Positions 60,574-64,000 of a DNA stretch of 64,000 nt are shown piece after piece; within the stretch, counting starts at the first letter, position 1; every line of letters starts with the position of its first letter. The position numbers and the translations under genes were made by a program. The notes beneath the pieces are model-generated. The model was not told the DNA's origin. It saw only the letters and a program-made list of their open reading frames with translations, and ran no database searches. The DNA is from Paulinella micropora (lineage: Eukaryota; Cercozoa; Imbricatea; Euglyphida): the NCBI GenBank assembly GCA_009731375.1, contig BJOX01000268.1:297113-361112 (forward strand), given 5' to 3'.

Positions 60574-60608
60574 ATGTCTTCGGGTGTGCAGAGCTGATAG
60601 ACCAAACA

Positions 60609-60693
<85 letters not shown>

Positions 60694-60845
60694 GATCTAT
60701 CTATCTATCTATCTATCTATCTATATCTATCTATCTATCTATCTATCTATCTGGCATCTATCTATCTATCTATCTATCTCTCTATCTATCTATCTATCTA
60801 TTTATCTATCTACCTATCTACCTACCTACCTGTCTATCTATCTAC

Positions 60846-60903
<58 letters not shown>

Positions 60904-60932
60904 GTCCATCTATCTATCTGTCTATCTATCTG

Positions 60933-60970
<38 letters not shown>

Positions 60971-60987
60971 CATCTATCTATCTAACC

Positions 60988-61047
<60 letters not shown>

Positions 61048-61271
61048 GTCTGTCTGTCTATCTGTCCATCTAGGAACAGAGCCAAGTCAAGGGGTTGAAG
61101 AGCAGTTGCCTGGGCAACCTGGCGCAGTGCAAGCTCATGCTGAAGGAGTTCAAGGAAGCCATCGAGCACAGCACAGAGGCGCTGGAGACACAGCCCAACA
61201 ACGCCAAGAACCTCTTCAGACGGGCTAAAGCACAGGCACAACTCAGCAACTATGAGGAATGCTTGGAGGTA

Positions 61272-61304
<33 letters not shown>

Positions 61305-61431
61305 CGCATGCCGCATGAGAATGTGCTATCATTTAAATTATTTAAACCAAAATTTCATGGGAATCACCGTCAACATTGTGCTAAGTGTGACAAAGGTCCC
61401 TCCAGGTGAGCGCGGAGTACGCATGAGGAAT

Positions 61432-61498
<67 letters not shown>

Positions 61499-61534
61499 AA
61501 CGATAGATAGATAAAACGATAGATAGACAGACAT

Positions 61535-61614
<80 letters not shown>

Positions 61615-63594
61615 GTAGGTAGGTAGGTAGGTGAGTAGGTCGGTAGGTCGGTAGGTAGGTAGGTAGGTAGGTAGATAGATCGATAGATAGATAGATAGAT
61701 AGATAGACAGACACAAGCAGATAGATAGATAGGTCTGCCCCACCAATACTCCTATTCTACACTTCGCCGCAACCCGCGGCTCGTTGGATGGTTAGAGCAA
61801 TCCCTGATGTGTGTTGTGTGTGTGAAGGATCAAGAAGAAGTACTTTTGATGTGTTTTTCCAGACGGCTCATGGCTGTCGACTTCTTTCAGCTTTGTGTGT
61901 ACGTGTAGTGTGTGTGTTGTGTAGGACCTGGACAAGGCGTTGGCGGAGAGCCCGAAGAACTGCGAGATGGAGAAGTACCGGGAAGCTGTACTCAAGAGAC
62001 AAAAGAAGGTAGTAACAGACCTTATATCAATACTGATATGACAACTTATTAATTTTTACCGCGAAGCTGTGCTCAAGAGACAAAAGAAGGTCAGCTCAAA
62101 TCAAGAATTTCAACCAGTGGAAATTTTCGGCCACCTGTTTTTTCACCGCAAAATACAGTGTTTGTTTTTTTTTCTTGGCCGAAAGTTGAGGCGGCCGAAG
62201 TTTTTCACCTGCCCTTATCCACCTCACAACAAGATTGAGATGACAATTACTCTTCTTCAAAATTCAGGGAAATTACGGTTCGACATGTTTCTAGCCGGAA
62301 GACTAATGAGAATGACAAAACACATGATTTTCGTCAGATTTACACGGAAATTACGGTTTAGTAGTATCCTTTTCCCTTCTTCTCCTTCTTCTTCTTCTTC
62401 TTCCTTCTTCCTTCTTCCTTCTTCCTTCTTCTTTCTTCTTCTTCTTTCTTCTTCCTTCTTCCTTCTTCCTTCTTCCTCCTTCTTCCTTCTTCCTCCTTCT
62501 TCCTTCTTCAATATTATTCCTTCTGCTTCCTTCTTCCTTCTTCTTCCTTCTTCGTTCTTCCTTCTTCGTTCTTCGTTCTTCCTTCTTCCTTCTTCCTTCT
62601 TCCTCCTTCCTCCTTCCTTCTTCCTTCTTCCTTCTTCCTTCTTCTTCCTTCTTCTTCCTTCTTCCTTCTTCCTTCCTTCTTCCTTCTTCTTCCTTCCTTC
62701 CTTCCTTCCTTCCTTCCTTCCTTCTTCTTCCTTCTTTCTTCTTTCTTCTTCCTTCTTCCTTCTTCCTTCCTCCTTCTTCCTTCCTCCTTCTTCCTTCCTC
62801 CTTCCTCCTTCCTCCTTCTTCCTTCCTCCTTCCTACTTCCTCCTTCCTCCTTCCTCCTCCCTCCTTCCTCCTTCCACCTTACTCCTTACTCCTTCCTTCA
62901 TCCTTCATCCTTCCTCCTTCCTCCTTTCTCCTTCCTTCTTCTTCCTTCTTCTTCCTTCTTCCTCCTTCCTCCTTCCTTCTTCCTTCTTCTTCCTTCTTCC
63001 TTCTTCCTTCTTTCTCCTTCTTCCTTCTTCCTTCTTCTTCCTTCTTCCTTCTTCCTTCTTCTTCCTTCTTCCTTCTTCCTTCCTTCTTTCCCTCTTCCTT
63101 CCTTCCTTCCTTCCTTCCTTCCTCCTTCATTCCTTCTTCCTTCTTCCTTCTTCCTTCTTCTTCCTTCTTCCTTCTTCCTTCTTCCTTCTTCCTTCTTTCT
63201 TCTTCCTTCTTTCTTCTTTTTTCTTTCTTCTTTTTTCTTTCTTCTGTTTTCTTTCTTCTGTTTTCTTTCTTCTTCTTTCTTTTTTCTTGCTTCTTTCTTT
63301 TTTCTTGCTTCTTTCTTTCTTTCTTCTTTCTTTTCTTCTTTCTTCTTTCTTTCTTCTTCTTCTTCTTCTTCTTCTTCTTCTTCTTCTTCTTCTTCTTCTT
63401 CTTCTTCTTCTTCTTCTTTCATTGCTGCCAAATCTGTGCTTCTATTCTAATCTGTATTTATATTCTTCTTTCCTTTTGCTTTCTTCATTTTGTTGTTGGT
63501 CCTTTTCCTTTTTCCTTGTTCTTCTGTTCGTAATTCTATTTCTTGTTTTTCTTTGTTTTCTTGTTCCTTGTTCTCATGCGATGTCTTGGTTTCC

Positions 63595-63650
<56 letters not shown>

Positions 63651-63714
63651 GTCTATCTATCTATCTATCTATCTGTCTATCTATCTGTCTGTCTATCTAT
63701 CTGTCTATCTATCC

Positions 63715-63761
<47 letters not shown>

Positions 63762-63877
63762 CATCTATCCATCTATCTATATATGTTCAGGAGAAGAAGA
63801 GGCAGCGTGACTTGTTCAAGGGCATGTTCAACAAGATGTCCCTAGTCAGCGACGCAGAGATCAAAGCGGCGCAAAAG
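50718..63877 (+). CDS. FKBP-type peptidyl-prolyl isomerase with two FKBP domains and TPR (partial)
   Basis: Exons: 50718-50793, 51120-51206, 51439-51523, 56226-56277, 56873-56933, 57218-57363, 59300-59362, 59653-59704, 60003-60097, 60182-60328, 61074-61268, 61925-62008 and 63791-63877, with phases agreeing throughout (410 residues). Domain 1 (~2-118) keeps the residues that line the FKBP active site: Tyr in VHYVG, Phe-Asp in KFDSS, Arg in RDRN, Val-Ile and Trp in AVIKGWDKG, Tyr in YAYGASG, and [14 protein letters not shown]. Domain 2 (~121-232, ending [11 protein letters not shown]) lacks most of these and is probably inactive. Residues ~242-380 are TPR helices ([52 protein letters not shown]) with the Lys/Asn/Arg positions of an Hsp90-binding carboxylate clamp. 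The layout matches animal FKBP51/52 and plant ROF1 proteins. No initiator exon was recognised upstream. The last exon may splice on beyond the window, or read through to TAA at 63887. Intron 3 (51524-56225) is packed with SINEs. Confidence 0.87.
50940..51090. repeat. (TA)n, (GA)n and poly(G) with N gap in FKBP intron 1
   Basis: ATATATGTATATATATGTAC-type repeat, GA units and a G run (51008-51030) end in a 10-N gap at 51048-51057. A (CT)n run of 75 bp follows the next exon's donor (51211-51278). Confidence 0.9.
51736..52004 (+). mobile_element. SINE, copy 5 (full length)
   Basis: Full-length copy in FKBP intron 3, near-identical to the copy at 46005. (ATT)n lies on both sides. Confidence 0.88.
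52158..52423 (+). mobile_element. SINE, copy 6 (full length)
   Basis: Full-length copy following copy 5 with only (ATT)n between, same orientation. Confidence 0.88.
52657..53290 (+). repeat. Minisatellite-bearing element in FKBP intron 3
   Basis: Bounded by (ATT)n on both sides. Near its start is a ~25-bp minisatellite (GTTCCGAGGCTATGTTGTTG units, ~7 copies, 52722-52894). Its 3' end GGAGGCGCATGGCCCTCGGG CTCAGCCATGACAGATCA is related to the 'GGGAGTACATAGG' family end. Confidence 0.7.
53553..53784 (+). mobile_element. SINE, copy 7 (single internal unit)
   Basis: Has head, A box and B box, but only one CAGTATTTTCATTGAACATA unit where other copies have two. (ATT)n tail follows. Confidence 0.88.
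54186..54455 (+). mobile_element. SINE, copy 8 (full length)
   Basis: Full-length copy in FKBP intron 3, followed by (TTA)n to 54546. Confidence 0.88.
55031..55479 (+). other. GC-rich open frame nested in FKBP intron 3 (cut by gap)
   Basis: An ATG ([20 protein letters not shown]) opens at least 149 codons of GC-rich, non-repetitive composition before the N gap. It includes a Thr-rich run and a Pro/Ala-rich end ([20 protein letters not shown]). The preceding 530 bp (54547-55030) are ordinary sequence with a G run at 54877-54901. No family is recognised. It could be a nested gene's first exon, a retroelement ORF1 start, or a chance frame. It is out of phase with a simple extension of the FKBP exons, which join cleanly across this intron. 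Confidence 0.35.
55669..55694 (+). mobile_element. SINE, copy 9 (3' end only, rest in N gap)
   Basis: The gap 55480-55668 is followed by TGCATCAGCCATTGACAGAG AAGCAC and (TAT)n, the family's 3' end. Confidence 0.75.
56101..56870. repeat. (CT)n, (GTAT)n and (GT)n tracts around FKBP exon 4
   Basis: (CT)n 56100-56220 precedes exon 56226-56277. The next intron starts GTATGGATGGATG and continues as GTAT/GTGT units to 56870. Confidence 0.95.
57412..57489 (+). mobile_element. SINE, copy 10 (5' end only, rest in N gap)
   Basis: TGGACACCGTGATAGCCCAG through CCCGTCGGTGCCACCAG is the tRNA-like head. The N gap starts right after it. Confidence 0.8.
58243..58486 (+). mobile_element. SINE, copy 11 (5' truncated)
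   Basis: Starts at TCAAGTTCTACCATCTGGGC after (ATT)n, keeps the B box and two body units, and ends GAGAAGCAC then (TAT)n. Confidence 0.85.
58575..58819 (+). mobile_element. SINE, copy 12 (divergent subfamily, like copy 1)
   Basis: TGGCGCCGCGATAGCCCAGT and the body GTCTGTCTGGAAGGCTTGGA resemble copy 1 more than copies 4-8, so at least two subfamilies exist. Confidence 0.85.
58888..59059 (+). repeat. 'GGGAGTACATAGG' dispersed repeat, copy 3
   Basis: Nearly identical to 23031-23201, in the FKBP intron before exon 59300-59362, again with an (ATT)n tail. Confidence 0.88.
59705..61073. repeat. (TATC)n/(TACC)n tracts in FKBP introns 8 and 10
   Basis: (TATC)n and (TACC)n on the sense strand at 59705-60000 and 60357-61070 run directly up to the acceptors CTATCTAG and CCATCTAG. 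Confidence 0.95.
60569..60612 (+). repeat. Short retroposon-like repeat with (ATCT)n tail, copy 3 (truncated)
   Basis: Only the 3' part TTATGTCTTCGGGTGTGCAG ... GACCAAACATATCTATC remains, embedded in (TATC)n within an FKBP intron. Confidence 0.6.
61434..61728. repeat. (GATA)n/(GGTA)n tract in FKBP intron 11
   Basis: Here the sense strand carries GATA, the reverse of the usual orientation in this gene. It is the one clear exception to the TATC-on-sense pattern in this gene. Confidence 0.95.
62365..63420 (+). repeat. ~1 kb near-pure polypyrimidine tract (CTT/CCTT)n
   Basis: Between 62365 and 63420 the sense strand is almost only C and T (TTCTTCCTTCTTCC, TCCTTCC and a final (TTC)n). It occupies most of FKBP intron 12, followed by (TATC)n 63594-63782 up to the acceptor at 63790. 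Confidence 0.95.
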
Positions 63878-64000
63878 GTACAGAGATAAGTAGAGAGCGT
63901 CTTAGTCAGGTAGGTAGGTAGGTAGGTAGGTAGGTAGTTAGCTCGCTTGTGAGCAAGGCCGAGACAAGGTGGCGCAAAAAGGTAGGTAGCCAGGCACCTA
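63878..64000 (+). other. Right-end flank with decayed copy of the last exon edge
   Basis: (GGTA)n at 63909-63934 is followed by GAGACAAGGTGGCGCAAAAA GGTAGG, which resembles the exon edge GAGATCAAAGCGGCGCAAAA GGTAC at 63858-63882. No new gene is visible. Confidence 0.6.

Overview
The window is nuclear DNA from a eukaryote that is intron-rich and unusually microsatellite-rich. Three multi-exon genes have short exons (34-626 nt) joined by GT-AG introns. The introns consist largely of (TATC)n, (CT)n, (GT)n, (ATT)n and related runs. A Gypsy-type LTR retrotransposon, relics of non-LTR elements, SINE-like repeats and MITE-like repeats fill the rest. Twelve N gaps (970-979, 4588-4911, 14536-14545, 15025-15034, 15373-15382, 18415-18738, 24161-24184, 26445-27267, 40461-41184, 51048-51057, 55480-55668, 57490-58189) mostly fall in simple repeats. 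Protist-style gene content makes a unicellular alga or protist likely. A chromerid or other alveolate would fit, but I cannot prove it from this sequence alone.

Layout. (1) 1-11942, minus strand: a gene for an armadillo-repeat / coiled-coil / PH-domain protein. I reconstructed 19 exons whose reading phases agree (one junction is interrupted by a 10-N gap); its 3' end lies beyond the left edge. (2) 11943-16487: a divergent intergenic region dominated by a 2 kb (AGT)n...(ACT)n inverted triplet array. (3) 16488-24671, plus strand: a complete 17-exon gene for a 502-residue protein with two calponin-homology domains, one filamin repeat, an SH3BGRL/thioredoxin-like domain and a C-terminal zinc ribbon, an unusual combination. 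(4) 24672-50717: a transposon-rich block. It holds a Gypsy element (LTRs 25752-25992 and 36109-36342) read on the minus strand, two tandem palindromic MITEs, a large simple-repeat field (38.8-41.5 kb), a gag/ORF1-like CCCH ORF and several (CAA)n-tailed relics. (5) 50718-63877, plus strand: a gene for an FKBP-type prolyl isomerase with two FKBP domains and a TPR domain (FKBP51/52/ROF-like). Thirteen exons are found; the 5' end was not found and the 3' end is uncertain. Many copies of a tRNA-derived SINE with (ATT)n tails sit in its introns.

Two patterns cut across all three genes. First, introns repeatedly carry decayed copies of the edge of the adjoining exon, including its splice site (about ten loci). 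Second, many intron microsatellites look like expansions of the splice signal they abut: donor-like GTAA, GTAT and GTGA units, and acceptor-like pyrimidine units ending in TAG or CAG. Together they suggest that local slippage or tandem duplication centred on splice sites shapes introns in this genome. The three genes plausibly act in actin/membrane cytoskeleton organisation (ARM-PH protein, filamin-like protein) and in Hsp90-linked folding (FKBP-TPR), but they do not form an operon or an obvious pathway.
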